Assembly (NCBI RefSeq): GCF_049943955.1
Contig: NZ_JBNFTW010000001.1
Coordinates: forward strand, 434,001 to 498,000
Source of the DNA: Desulfosporosinus sp049943955
Lineage (GTDB): Bacteria; Bacillota; Desulfitobacteriia; Desulfitobacteriales; Desulfitobacteriaceae
DNA length: 64,000 nt
Reading direction: 5' to 3'
The position numbers and the translations under genes were made by a program. Below the pieces are notes generated by a model that made no database searches, was not told the origin of the DNA, and was given only the letters and a program-made list of their open reading frames with translations. Within the stretch, counting starts at the first letter, position 1. Each line of letters begins with the position of its first letter. This document shows positions 9,478 through 18,390 of this stretch, one piece after another.

Positions 9478-9861
9478 ATGAAAAGCAACCTGAATTTCAC
9501 CGTCTGGTTGATGCGCATTTCCCTTATAGTTGCTCTGATTGTTGCTTTACTTAGTTGGCTGAATGGAGTACAGATTTTTAATATCATTGTTCGGGCGGGA
9601 GTTTCTTTTGGGATAATATTTCTTCTGCTTATAGGAACCTTGAGAGCCTTTGAGAAGACTGCTTCGTCGGAACCTGCACCGGATAAGGACGCGGCAGGAC
9701 GCGGCGGTTTAGTTGATATTTCCGTCGGAGAGGATGATCTTACATCATTGGTGCAAAGTTCTGATGTTCCCGGGCAGGTTGACAAAGATTTAAGTTTAGG
9801 TTTACCGGACAGCAAGAAACAAGCCGATATTATACGTCGAATGGGTTGGGGAGGTGAGTAG
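9478..9861 (+). CDS. Small membrane protein of unknown function in the flagellar operon
   Basis: About 127 residues. Two hydrophobic helices (about residues 9-30 and 36-55) are followed by an acidic cytoplasmic tail that ends KKQADIIRRMGWGGE. I do not recognise the family. The start is either the GTG at 9472, overlapping the cheD stop, or the ATG at 9478, which is better spaced from AAGGTGG at 9461-9467. The gene ends two bases before the sigD start. Proteins of this sort between cheD and sigD occur in several Clostridia (general knowledge), but no function can be read from the sequence. Confidence 0.75.
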   Translation: MKSNLNFTVWLMRISLIVALIVALLSWLNGVQIFNIIVRAGVSFGIIFLLLIGTLRAFEKTASSEPAPDKDAAGRGGLVDISVGEDDLTSLVQSSDVPGQVDKDLSLGLPDSKKQADIIRRMGWGGE

Positions 9862-9863
9862 AC

Positions 9864-10616
9864 TTGATACCAAATGCTTATGAATCCGTTTCACGGGGAC
9901 AATTGAAACAAGAGTATATTGAACGGTATTTACCTTTAGTCAAACGTATTGCCGGACGTTTATCCATGTCCCTCCCGCCCCATATTGAGGAAGATGATAT
10001 CATGGGATATGGGGTTTTCGGGCTGCTCGATGCCATTGATCGATTCGAAGCTGCTCGCGGGTTTAAATTCGAAACTTATGCCTCCATCCGGATTCGAGGA
10101 GCTATGATTGACGGATTACGAACGATGGATTGGGTTCCTCATTCTGCCAGACAAAAGGTCAAGCGAGTTCAAGACGGCTTTGCAGAGCTGGAATGCCAGC
10201 TGGGACGTGCAGCTACATCTGAAGAAGTCGCTAAAATGCTGAACGTTAAGGTCGAGGAAATCGAAGGGATCTTGGCTCAAGCTCAGGTGCTGACCTTGAC
10301 GTCCTTTGATGAAACGACAGTCGATAATGAAGGTGACAGCAGCGGTTCGCCCCTAAATTTATTGATTGATGATGACGCTCAAGAGGCCTACCAGGCGATT
10401 GAAAAAGAGGAACAAAAAAAGATCCTTGCTCTGGCCGTAGAAAAATTGCCAGAGAAAGAAAAGTTAGTTATTGCCCTTTATTATCAAGAAGAACTTACGT
10501 TAAAAGAAATTGCTGCTGTCTTGAAATTATCAGAATCCAGAATATCTCAGCTGCATTCCCAAGCAATTATGCGCTTACGCGGAAGACTCAGCCGCCAGAA
10601 GAAAAATTTGTTCTAG
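9864..10616 (+). CDS. sigD: Flagellar/motility RNA polymerase sigma factor SigD (FliA/WhiG family)
   Basis: A 250-residue sigma-70 family protein with region 2 (residues about 20-90, containing DDIMGYGVFGLLDAIDRFE and the -10 recognition helix), region 3 (about 100-150) and region 4 (about 190-245, with LTLKEIAAVLKLSESRISQL). The length and the SMSLPPHIEEDDI segment fit the FliA/SigD/WhiG group. It directs late flagellar and chemotaxis genes. A TTG start at 9864 follows GGGAGGTGAG. Placement at the end of the che genes matches B. subtilis. Confidence 0.95.
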   Translation: MIPNAYESVSRGQLKQEYIERYLPLVKRIAGRLSMSLPPHIEEDDIMGYGVFGLLDAIDRFEAARGFKFETYASIRIRGAMIDGLRTMDWVPHSARQKVKRVQDGFAELECQLGRAATSEEVAKMLNVKVEEIEGILAQAQVLTLTSFDETTVDNEGDSSGSPLNLLIDDDAQEAYQAIEKEEQKKILALAVEKLPEKEKLVIALYYQEELTLKEIAAVLKLSESRISQLHSQAIMRLRGRLSRQKKNLF

Positions 10617-10683
10617 CGTTCTAATGTTTTAGGTGAACTTTGTCGATAAAACAAATAGAGTTATGAAGGAGGTGATGGCAGGC

Positions 10684-12321
10684 ATGGCAAGTATTGATGT
10701 CCTTTCGGAAGTTCCTAAGGGCGGCAGCAAGATAGGAAATAGATCAACCACCAAGGGAAAAACTGCGGCAGACAGTTCCGGCAATGCAGCGAGCGCTTTT
10801 GCACAAATGCTTAACGGTCAGATTCAAAGAAAGTCAGCCGCAGATACGAAAGGGCAGAGTTCTGGAGCAAGTCACGATGAACAGGAAAAGCAGAATAGCC
10901 AAGACTCCAAGCATATCTCAGAGAACACATCCAATGAACCAGGAAGTGTGATAGGATATGCTAATTTGGCGTCGCCTTTTCTTGCTCAGCTGATGCTGCA
11001 GGACGAACTTCCGGCAGGCAAGGAGGCCAATTCCGGAAACGAAGCAAGCCTGGGGACGGGAAATTCCGTAACTGTTAACTCATCAACAGCTAACAATTCG
11101 CTGTTAGAAGGTAAGAATCTTGAGTTAGCTCTGATGAATCTTCTTTCTCAGTCTTCAGATGAGGTTTCTTCCCAGTTAGGGACGACGATGGTGAAATCTC
11201 AGGGGGATAGCCCCGCAAATTCGGAATTGGATAATTATAAACAGGCAATCGCAGATCTTTTGGAAAAACTTTCAGGTGAGATTACTGATATTTCAGGAAA
11301 AAGTACGGCCTCAAATTCTGGAACTAAACTAAAAAATGTGGATGCCGCGTTCGGTCAAGCCTCTCAAGCATCGTCTGCAGATTTGGCAACTAACAATTCT
11401 GCACAAGAAGTTCTCGGCCTATTACTGAGTGAAGTGGAAAAAGATGCCCAGAATATGCTTTTGCCGACAAAAGGCGACGCTTCAGCCAGAGGGTCCGGGT
11501 CTGACGGGAATAACAATGCGCTGGACACGAAGACTTCTTTGCTGGCAGCTCTAAGCGCTTTGTTAAGTGAAGAGAACGAGGAAACAAACGATATAGTTTT
11601 GCCGCCTAAGACTGATGATGGTTCGGCAACAGGATATGCCAAGAACAATTCAGTCTCCACTGCAAAGGCTTTCTTGCAAACATTCTTGAATTCACTCTTG
11701 AGCAATGGAGACGAGGACTTCAAAGATTCAGCTCTGCTGACAAAGGCCAAGGGGATTCTTAACGAAGAACTTATTAATGAAACGAGCACGAAATCCAATG
11801 AACCTTCAGAAGTAAAAACAATGGAAAATCAAAATCCCATTTTGAACGTGGGGTTAACCAATAATATTACAGCGGCTAACGTTACAGACAGTAAGACAGC
11901 TGCTATTCCAGTTTATCAACAGATCTCTGCGGCAGTTAGTGAGCAGCTTATGAATAAGCCACAGGATTTGAAGCAGCTGGACATTAAGCTTCAGCCGGCG
12001 GATTTGGGTAAGATTCAAATTGATTTGCGCTGGGAGAATGGGCAGGTTCACCTTCAGGTTCAGGCTTCTCAAGCGGCAACCGGCCAGCTGCTGCAAAATC
12101 AATTGCCGGATCTGCGCCAAGCCCTGGCAAATCAAGGGATAAACTGCGGTATGCTGCAAATGGGTCTGGGCGGAGATCACAAACAGAACTCTCAGGGGCA
12201 AGAATCCACTCAATCTCAACAACGGAGTACAAGCTCTGCTGAGGACGAAGATCTTGCATCAATCCTTAACATTCCCTCTTTAGAAGAGGATGGGGCTAAT
12301 AAGCTCAATGTTACCGCTTAA
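10684..12321 (+). CDS. fliK: Flagellar hook-length control protein FliK
   Basis: About 545 residues. The first 390 are low-complexity and rich in Ser, Asn, Thr and Ala, as in the extended ruler region of FliK. The C-terminal Flg_hook domain (about residues 405-500) is recognisable by LDIKLQPADLGKIQIDL and the following HLQVQASQ and LRQALANQGI. A Gln/Ser-rich tail follows. The ATG at 10684 is preferred because AAGGAGGTGA lies at 10666-10675. FliK measures hook length and triggers FlhB switching. Neighbouring flgD and flgE support the call. Confidence 0.9.
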   Translation: MASIDVLSEVPKGGSKIGNRSTTKGKTAADSSGNAASAFAQMLNGQIQRKSAADTKGQSSGASHDEQEKQNSQDSKHISENTSNEPGSVIGYANLASPFLAQLMLQDELPAGKEANSGNEASLGTGNSVTVNSSTANNSLLEGKNLELALMNLLSQSSDEVSSQLGTTMVKSQGDSPANSELDNYKQAIADLLEKLSGEITDISGKSTASNSGTKLKNVDAAFGQASQASSADLATNNSAQEVLGLLLSEVEKDAQNMLLPTKGDASARGSGSDGNNNALDTKTSLLAALSALLSEENEETNDIVLPPKTDDGSATGYAKNNSVSTAKAFLQTFLNSLLSNGDEDFKDSALLTKAKGILNEELINETSTKSNEPSEVKTMENQNPILNVGLTNNITAANVTDSKTAAIPVYQQISAAVSEQLMNKPQDLKQLDIKLQPADLGKIQIDLRWENGQVHLQVQASQAATGQLLQNQLPDLRQALANQGINCGMLQMGLGGDHKQNSQGQESTQSQQRSTSSAEDEDLASILNIPSLEEDGANKLNVTA

Positions 12322-12335
12322 AAGGAGGCATAGCC

Positions 12336-12884
12336 TTGAGTAATACAATCGATGGAACGAATTCCGCAGCTAGTACAAGCAATACAAATAATACGAGCAA
12401 TACTCAACAGACAAATAGTAATTCAACCCTTGGAAAGGATGATTTTCTTAAACTACTTGTGACCCAGATGGAAAATCAGGACCCTATGAATCCCATGGAT
12501 GACACACAATCCATCGCTCAGATGGCTCAGTTTAGTGCTTTGGAGCAGATGACCAATATTGCTACTGCTATGAATACACTGAATACAAACTTCTCCGCTT
12601 ACAATCAACAATCATTGCTTGCTCAAGGAGCATCATTAATCGGCAAGTCGGTGAGCGGGGTAGGAACGGATGGCACAACGCCAATTACTGGGACCGTCGA
12701 AGCGGTAAAGTGGCTTGACGGTGACCCCAAGCTGCAGGTACGAGAATCGGATGGAACGCTGGTGGACTTGGAAATGAGTCTGATTACACAGGTGCAGGAT
12801 CAGCAGACTGCCGGTGATACAACGACAACGAGTTCAACTGGTACTACTGGTACGAGTAGTACTTCAAATAGTACTACTGGCTAA
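12336..12884 (+). CDS. flgD: Hook capping protein FlgD
   Basis: A 182-residue protein with the FlgD N-terminal signature LGKDDFLKLLVTQMENQDPM near residues 32-51, followed by AQFSALEQM. The N-terminus (residues 5-30) is rich in Thr, Ser and Asn, and the C-terminus is a Thr/Ser/Gly run, so the C-terminal Ig-like part is short. The start is TTG with AAAGGAGG eight bases upstream. FlgD caps the growing hook and is needed for FlgE polymerisation. It precedes the flgE-like gene directly. Confidence 0.94.
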   Translation: MSNTIDGTNSAASTSNTNNTSNTQQTNSNSTLGKDDFLKLLVTQMENQDPMNPMDDTQSIAQMAQFSALEQMTNIATAMNTLNTNFSAYNQQSLLAQGASLIGKSVSGVGTDGTTPITGTVEAVKWLDGDPKLQVRESDGTLVDLEMSLITQVQDQQTAGDTTTTSSTGTTGTSSTSNSTTG

Positions 12885-12973
12885 TATTACTTATTACTTA
12901 CTTTGATATGAACCTTTGACATTACAGAACCTGCATTAAAATGTTTGAAACATAAAGAGGAGGAAATACGGTT

Positions 12974-13819
12974 ATGATGCGTTCACTTTATTCGGCCATT
13001 TCCGGATTAAAAGCTCATCAGACAAAAATGGATGTTATCGGAAATAATATAGCTAATGTTAATACGACAGGTTTTAAGAGAAGCAGCGTAACTTTTGCAA
13101 CGGCATTAAGTCAAACGATACAAGGAGCATCAACACCTAACTCAAGTGGTAGTCCAGCCGTTGGTGGTACAAATCCGATTCAGGTAGGATTAGGGACTTC
13201 GATTGGAGCCACAAACAAAATCATGACTCAGGGAAGCAATCAGACTACTGGCAACCCTTTAGATATGATGATACAAGGGGCTGGCTTTTTTGTTTTAGAT
13301 TACGGTGGCCAAACAGTGTATACTCGCTCAGGTGCATTTTCTACGGATGGCGAAGGAAATTTGGTTGACCCGGCAACGGGTGCCTATGTAATGGATGAAT
13401 CTGGAACGGGCAAGATCAATATTCCTGCCGGTAGCACTTATAGCATTGACTCTACAGGAGCTGTAACAATCGTTGATGGTACGGCTACTCCTCCAACTAC
13501 TACAACTAAGTATATTGGAATTGCGATATCTGCAAACCCTGCTGGAATGACAAGCTTGGGCAATAATTATTACGCAGCGTCAAATAACTCTGATTCTTCA
13601 AGTGGTACCCCTACTGATCCTACAGTATATGGTGGTACATCCAATTCTTATCCCAAGGGAACTTCCTTAGTAACCGGCGCACTGGAAATGTCCAATGTTG
13701 ACCTTTCCCAAGAGATGACAGATATGATTACTGCACAGCGTGGATTTCAAGCGAACTCCCGGGTTATTACCGTATCAGACACCCTTTTGCAAGAACTAAT
13801 TGATCTAAAGCGTAGTTAA
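12974..13819 (+). CDS. flgE: Flagellar hook protein FlgE (short form)
   Basis: A 281-residue axial protein. The N-terminal rod/hook signature includes LYSAISGLKAHQTKMD and VIGNNIANVNTTGFKRS (about residues 4-37), and the NPLDMMIQGAGFF motif lies near residue 95. The C-terminal coiled-coil segment has MSNVDLSQEMTDMITAQRG. The TFATALSQTIQGAS stretch and the flgD neighbour favour FlgE over FlgG. The length resembles the short FlgE of B. subtilis. AGAGGAGG at 12955-12962 serves the ATG. The middle is rich in Thr, Gly and Ser. An 89-base gap upstream could hold a secondary promoter (TTGACA at 12916-12921, TAAAAT at 12937-12942, spacer only 15). Confidence 0.85.
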   Translation: MMRSLYSAISGLKAHQTKMDVIGNNIANVNTTGFKRSSVTFATALSQTIQGASTPNSSGSPAVGGTNPIQVGLGTSIGATNKIMTQGSNQTTGNPLDMMIQGAGFFVLDYGGQTVYTRSGAFSTDGEGNLVDPATGAYVMDESGTGKINIPAGSTYSIDSTGAVTIVDGTATPPTTTTKYIGIAISANPAGMTSLGNNYYAASNNSDSSSGTPTDPTVYGGTSNSYPKGTSLVTGALEMSNVDLSQEMTDMITAQRGFQANSRVITVSDTLLQELIDLKRS

Positions 13820-13918
13820 TCATTAACTCACTGAGAAATAATCATATAGACATTTTATATTTCGCTTTGTTTAAATAAAGTAAATAAAACGCAGCGAAAG
13901 AAGACGGAGGGCTGCTTG

Positions 13919-14704
13919 ATGCGCCTATTAGGAACTGGTGCGGCGGGTATTCGCGCGCAGCAGGTGGCGATTGATACTATAGGCAATAACATTGCCAATG
14001 TGAATACCTTTGGTTATAAAGAAGGTCAAGTGGATTTCGCCGAAGCTTTGTCGACACAAGTCCAAACCGCTAATCCCAAATTTACCGGGAATACGGTGAT
14101 TAACACGGGAGTTGGGGCCGGTGTTCTGACAAATGGTATCGGAACCAACTTCCAACAAGGCACGCTTTCTCCTACAGATCGCCCTCTGGATTTGGGTATT
14201 GATGGGGCGGGATTCTTTCAAGTTAAGACGGCGGATGGAAATACAGCCTATACCCGGGTGGGAAATTTTCAGGTTGATGGGGCAGGGCAGCTCGCTGATA
14301 TGCAGGGGAATCTGCTTCAGCCGGGCATCACGGTTCCTGCCGGGGCAACAAACTTAAAGGTTTCAGATAAGGGAGAAGTAACGGGAGATGTTGCAGGCCG
14401 AGAGACGACGTTCGGACAAATTTCTCTTGTAGGTTTTCAAAACCCTGAAGGATTATCTAAAAATGCCGATAATCTTTATACGGCAACGGCTAATTCCGGG
14501 GCGCCTCAGGTTGGACAGCCAGGGAGCACCATGGGGAACGTCACCTTAGGAACCATTCGCGGCCGGTCTCTGGAACAATCCAATGTAGATTTGGCCACTT
14601 CGATGACAGATCTTATCCAGGCTCAGCGGGCCTATCAATTGAATGCTCGCTTGATCTCCGACGGAGATCAGATGTGGGGAATTGCCAATACAATTAGGAG
14701 GTAA
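13919..14704 (+). CDS. flgG: Flagellar distal rod protein FlgG family
   Basis: A 261-residue rod-type protein. Evidence is the N-terminal TIGNNIANVNTFGYKEGQ, the central RPLDLGIDGAGFFQV, the TAYTRVGNFQVDGAGQL segment and the C-terminal SNVDLATSMTDLIQAQRAYQ. The pattern of an ITVPAGATNL segment after the D1-type insertion is typical of FlgG. An ATG at 13919 follows GACGGAGGG; the ORF could also begin with the TTG one codon upstream. It ends five bases before flgB, an unusual neighbour for flgG. Confidence 0.82.
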   Translation: MRLLGTGAAGIRAQQVAIDTIGNNIANVNTFGYKEGQVDFAEALSTQVQTANPKFTGNTVINTGVGAGVLTNGIGTNFQQGTLSPTDRPLDLGIDGAGFFQVKTADGNTAYTRVGNFQVDGAGQLADMQGNLLQPGITVPAGATNLKVSDKGEVTGDVAGRETTFGQISLVGFQNPEGLSKNADNLYTATANSGAPQVGQPGSTMGNVTLGTIRGRSLEQSNVDLATSMTDLIQAQRAYQLNARLISDGDQMWGIANTIRR

Positions 14705-14709
14705 GAACT

Positions 14710-15114
14710 ATGTCCGGTTGGTTAGATGGGCCGGTCTTAAGCGTTTTGCAAAGAGGGCTAGAGGCCTCCAGTTTGCGGCAACAAGTTTTGTCCAATAATG
14801 TGGCTAATGTCGATACTCCAAATTTCAAACGCTCTGATGTAGACTTTCAAACGGTTTTAGGGGCAGCCTTAGGGGAAGATGGCGGAGTATTGCCTATGAA
14901 AGAAACTCTTTCCCAGCACCTTTCCGGTGTCTTAGGACCGGATAATAACGGAGTTGTCATTGATCAATCCACATCATTACGGAATGACGGCAACAATGTG
15001 GATATTGATAAGGAAATGTCCAATGTTGCTGAAAACGGCCTTTATTATGAGTCTCTCGCCCATACTATCTCTTCACAATTAGGATTACTGCGGATGGTTA
15101 TTGAGCAAAAGTAG
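14710..15114 (+). CDS. flgB: Proximal rod protein FlgB
   Basis: A 134-residue protein of normal FlgB length. The LRQQVLSNNVANVDTPNFKR motif spans residues about 22-41, with DFQTVL next, and the C-terminal helix contains NNVDIDKEMSNVAEN and LYYESLAHTISSQL. FlgB forms the base of the rod. In most Firmicutes flgB, flgC and fliE are the first genes of the flagellar operon; here flgB lies after flgG and before flgF. AGGAGG upstream (14696-14701) overlaps the end of flgG. Confidence 0.9.
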   Translation: MSGWLDGPVLSVLQRGLEASSLRQQVLSNNVANVDTPNFKRSDVDFQTVLGAALGEDGGVLPMKETLSQHLSGVLGPDNNGVVIDQSTSLRNDGNNVDIDKEMSNVAENGLYYESLAHTISSQLGLLRMVIEQK

Positions 15115-15185
15115 ATTCTTATGGAAAATCCCCTCTTCTAAAAGAAACTGGGGGTTAAAATTAGATCAATAAGGCGGGGAGTCGA

Positions 15186-15932
15186 GTGATTCGAGGATTA
15201 TATACGTCAGCTCTGGGAATGCTGGCAACGCAAACCCAAAGTGAAGTTATTGGTGATAATATTGCAAATGTAAGGACACCGGGGTATAAAGAAGAGCTGG
15301 CTAGCAATCGGGCTTTTGACTCCATTCTCACGGATCGTATAGACTCTGGAAACATGGGTTCGGAGGTTACACCTATCGGTTCCATGGTAACAGGGGTTAG
15401 TGTTGACCGCGGTTCGGTGTCTAATGTCCAGGGTGCTCCACAAAAGACAGATCTTAAGACAGACTTAGCTTTAACCTCGCCGGGATATTTTGTAGTTCAG
15501 ACGCCGCAAGGAGAACGATATACCCGCAACGGTCATTTTCAGCTTAATGCCAATGGAATGCTGAAGACTCCCGATGGGTATGCAGTGCAGGGTGAGAATG
15601 GTGCTATCGGTCCTCTTAGTTCTGATTTTAGCGTTACGGCTGATGGGACTGTTATGGATAACGGGCAGGTCGTCGATCGCCTGCGGGTTGTTGATATCCC
15701 GGAAACAGCCTTAACTCGTGAAGGACAATCTCTTTACAGCTCCTCTCAGCCGGTTCAAGGGTCTGCAAAACCCCAAGTCCTTCAGGGTTCTATTGAAGCA
15801 TCGAACGTCGATCTTTCGGGACAAATGGTTCAAATGATGACGGTCATGAAAGCCTATGAGGCGAATCAAAAAGTGATTCAGACTCAAGATGAGATGCTGG
15901 GAAAGGCTGTTAATGACGTCGGGAAGATTTAG
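15186..15932 (+). CDS. flgF: Flagellar rod protein FlgF family
   Basis: A 248-residue rod protein with the N-terminus LYTSALGMLATQTQSEVIGD followed by NIANVRTPGYKEE, and the C-terminal SNVDLSGQMVQMM and AYEANQKVIQTQDEML. The centre (GYFVVQTPQGERYTRNGHFQ, then VTADGTVMDNGQVVDRL) resembles FlgF rather than FlgG. The start is GTG preceded by AAGGCGGGGA. It probably is the proximal-rod partner of the flgG gene upstream. The FlgF/FlgG distinction is by eye and could be reversed. Confidence 0.78.
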   Translation: MIRGLYTSALGMLATQTQSEVIGDNIANVRTPGYKEELASNRAFDSILTDRIDSGNMGSEVTPIGSMVTGVSVDRGSVSNVQGAPQKTDLKTDLALTSPGYFVVQTPQGERYTRNGHFQLNANGMLKTPDGYAVQGENGAIGPLSSDFSVTADGTVMDNGQVVDRLRVVDIPETALTREGQSLYSSSQPVQGSAKPQVLQGSIEASNVDLSGQMVQMMTVMKAYEANQKVIQTQDEMLGKAVNDVGKI

Positions 15933-15948
15933 TTAAGAAGGTGGATTC

Positions 15949-16413
15949 ATGCCAGTTCAGGTGGTTATTTTTAAATTGAATGAAGAAGAATATGCAATGC
16001 CCATCGATATTATTCGTGAAATTACTCGTTTGGGAGAGTTGCGAACGATTCCGCAGGCGCCTTCCTATGTCTGCGGCTTGATCAACCTGCGGGACGAGGC
16101 CATCCCCATTATAGATCTGCACGAGCGGTTTAGTTTCGGAGGAACAAAGGATAATTCGGACCTGGATACTCAGCAGGAGGAACGCAACACCTTTGCCTTA
16201 ATTACCGAGGTCCATGGCGAGAATGTTGGTTTTGCCGTGGATCAAGTCCGAGAGGTTCGAATTTTAGAGAATATCGCACCTCCGCCTCCGCTCTTGACTG
16301 CCCCTTTCATTGGTGGTATTGCCAATCTCCCCGACAGGATTGTTATTCAACTTATCCCAGAGGAGATTCTTCGCAGCGGCGAGGTTGAAGGGCTGAGTCA
16401 ATTAATGTCCTAA
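15949..16413 (+). CDS. cheW: Chemotaxis coupling protein CheW
   Basis: A 154-residue single CheW domain (SH3-like barrels). Visible features are VIFKLNEEEYAMPID at the start, the receptor-binding region IPQAPSYVCGLINLRDEAIPIIDL near residues 33-57 (given as a landmark), and VGFAVDQVREVRIL near 95. CheW bridges chemoreceptors and CheA. Its cheA partner is not in the window. It sits 16 bases after flgF and follows AGAAGGTGG. Confidence 0.95.
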   Translation: MPVQVVIFKLNEEEYAMPIDIIREITRLGELRTIPQAPSYVCGLINLRDEAIPIIDLHERFSFGGTKDNSDLDTQQEERNTFALITEVHGENVGFAVDQVREVRILENIAPPPPLLTAPFIGGIANLPDRIVIQLIPEEILRSGEVEGLSQLMS

Positions 16414-16457
16414 TCGGTAGTTAGACTTTGGATCGGAACAGGAAAGGAGGTATCGGA

Positions 16458-17081
16458 ATGAATATTGCCCAAATGCTTCTTCTCTTTCAAGTTCAGCAGA
16501 TGAATGCTTCCTGGCAGTCCGGGCAAGGGAATGAAGGACTGTATGATCTTGGAGACGGCGGAAATTCCGGATCTCAGCTTTTTGCTGCTTTGCTCCAGGC
16601 CGCTATAGGAAGCGGAACAGCTGGATCTGGAGGGTCACAAGTGAATGATTATCAGGATTCCTCTGACCTTAAGTCTGTCAATAAAAGCCCAGGTTCCCTC
16701 GATAACCTCATTAATTCTATGGCTCAAAAATATGGAGTTGATTCAAACCTTATAAAACAGGTTGTCAAAGCAGAATCGGGATTTGACTCTAACGCTACGT
16801 CGCCCGTAGGGGCTATGGGTTTAATGCAGCTCATGCCCGGTACTGCTGCATCATATGGCGTTCAGAACGCCTATGATCCGATTCAAAATTTGGACGGCGG
16901 AACCCATCTTTTGAAGAACTTGCTGGATCATTATCAAGGAAACATTCCCCTCACCCTAGCCGCCTATAATGCCGGCTCCGGCGCTGTTGATAAGTATCAG
17001 GGCATTCCACCCTATAAAGAAACTCAAAACTATGTGCAAAAAATAATGACTGGGTTGAATCAAAGAGATTGGGAAGCGTAG
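16458..17081 (+). CDS. Soluble lytic murein transglycosylase (SLT domain)
   Basis: About 207 residues. After a Gly/Ser-rich N-terminal region of roughly 85 residues comes an SLT lysozyme-like domain. The catalytic glutamate lies in VVKAESGFDSNATSPVGAMG near residue 110, followed by GLMQLMPGTAASYG and the LAAYNAGSGAVDKY motif. No signal peptide is seen. Placement in the flagellar operon suggests a FlgJ-like job: opening peptidoglycan for the rod, possibly exported by the flagellar system. AAAGGAGG at 16443-16450 decides the ATG at 16458. Confidence 0.88.
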   Translation: MNIAQMLLLFQVQQMNASWQSGQGNEGLYDLGDGGNSGSQLFAALLQAAIGSGTAGSGGSQVNDYQDSSDLKSVNKSPGSLDNLINSMAQKYGVDSNLIKQVVKAESGFDSNATSPVGAMGLMQLMPGTAASYGVQNAYDPIQNLDGGTHLLKNLLDHYQGNIPLTLAAYNAGSGAVDKYQGIPPYKETQNYVQKIMTGLNQRDWEA

Positions 17082-17103
17082 AATTTTCAGGAAGGATGGT
17101 AGC

Positions 17104-18390
17104 GTGAATAGAAGAACACGGTGGATCGCTTGCTTTTTGACAATTGTTTTGATGGTTCTGCCTGTTTCGTCAGTGTTAGCGGCCACCTCACCTGCATCTG
17201 CCTTAGGCTTTAAGATATGGCCGACAGTTACTGTTAACGATATCAACAAGGTATGGAAAATCTCCTTTAATAATCCCCTTTTGAGTTCGAGTGTCAATAA
17301 CAAAACAATGTATGTAACGGACAGTAAACAAAAGAATTTTTCAACAACGGTGAAGGTATCAGATGATGGCCTTTCTGTCATAGTAGCGCCTTCAAGTTCT
17401 TATAAGTCGGGCGAGGATTATTTTTTATACATAACTAATGGCGTGACGGATCTAGGCGGTTCTCCGCTCGGTGAGCAGATTGTTGTCCCCTTTAGTGTGG
17501 ACTCTTTGTCCGGGCTTTCACTTGAAGTTGATGTTACTGACGACCTTAAACAGGTTATACCAAGTGATAGCTTTGGCTCCCTATCTCTGGTCGATTCCAA
17601 TGGGAACTTTGTGGCACCGACCTTCAATAACTATTCGACTGGAAAATATACCTTTTCCATAGGCCAAAGCGGTGATTATTTCATCAAATATATAAGTATA
17701 GTCAATAAAATGTTGACAACAGAAACTGTTAAATTGTCAAAGATTACAGTGCCGACAAACGGGTCATCGTCGGTCAAGAAAGTATCCTTGGTTATTCCGA
17801 CAGAAGCAGGGATAACTAAGGGAAAATCGGGTTCAATCGGCGGCAGTATTGTGCCTGACAATCTGAGCCAACAGTCAATCTGGCCCGCACCTGTAGCAGT
17901 GAACATATCGAACTCCACGACTACTTGGAGTACCACGACTGATTCTTTCGGGAATTTTAATGTTTATTTGCCAACCGGAACTTATACCTTAGTCGTTGAT
18001 GGGAAAAGCTCAGAATACAAGAAACATAGTTATAAGCTGACAGTGTCTGGCGGGCAAAAGGCCACACCGATGGAGACAGTCAATGTGGAGGAGCCCATAA
18101 ATAAACTTGGGTTACAGCTTACCCCGCCGCTCGTGGACAATGGATCAGGTGTTTTAAGCGGAATTGATGCTGCAACAACTGAAATTGACGGAAGTGTCGA
18201 TCTTGATGCAGTCGTCAATATCTACGATACTTTGCCGGCAACGCCGAAATTGCTTAAGTCGGTCAAACCTGATAAAAATGGCAATTTCATCGCGAAACTG
18301 AGCTCGTTAAAGGGGAAAAAAATAGAGATCCAGGTGATTGACGGCTCGGGTAATACTTATACACTGGATATGAACTCTGTTGTATCATAA
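17104..18390 (+). CDS. Secreted Ig-like domain protein at the end of the flagellar operon
   Basis: A 428-residue exported protein. Residues 1-27 are a clear signal peptide ending SVLAAT. Residues about 38-125 resemble an SbsA-type Ig-like (Big_5) domain: VWKISFNNPL, then TTVKVSDDGLSVIVAP and DYFLYITNGVTDLGG. Residues about 235-315 look like a carboxypeptidase-regulatory-like beta sandwich (GNFNVYLPTGTYTLVVDG). The C-terminal 80 residues form another beta-rich repeat. No membrane anchor, LPxTG or SLH motif is seen. It begins 22 bases after the transglycosylase and ends at the operon terminator. The function is unknown; a cell-surface or flagellum-associated role is only inference. Confidence 0.75.
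   Translation: MNRRTRWIACFLTIVLMVLPVSSVLAATSPASALGFKIWPTVTVNDINKVWKISFNNPLLSSSVNNKTMYVTDSKQKNFSTTVKVSDDGLSVIVAPSSSYKSGEDYFLYITNGVTDLGGSPLGEQIVVPFSVDSLSGLSLEVDVTDDLKQVIPSDSFGSLSLVDSNGNFVAPTFNNYSTGKYTFSIGQSGDYFIKYISIVNKMLTTETVKLSKITVPTNGSSSVKKVSLVIPTEAGITKGKSGSIGGSIVPDNLSQQSIWPAPVAVNISNSTTTWSTTTDSFGNFNVYLPTGTYTLVVDGKSSEYKKHSYKLTVSGGQKATPMETVNVEEPINKLGLQLTPPLVDNGSGVLSGIDAATTEIDGSVDLDAVVNIYDTLPATPKLLKSVKPDKNGNFIAKLSSLKGKKIEIQVIDGSGNTYTLDMNSVVS

Noticed and set aside
11364..11798. 144-codon minus-strand frame inside fliK
   Set aside because: Arises from the Ser/Asn-rich low-complexity region of fliK read in reverse; no ribosome site.
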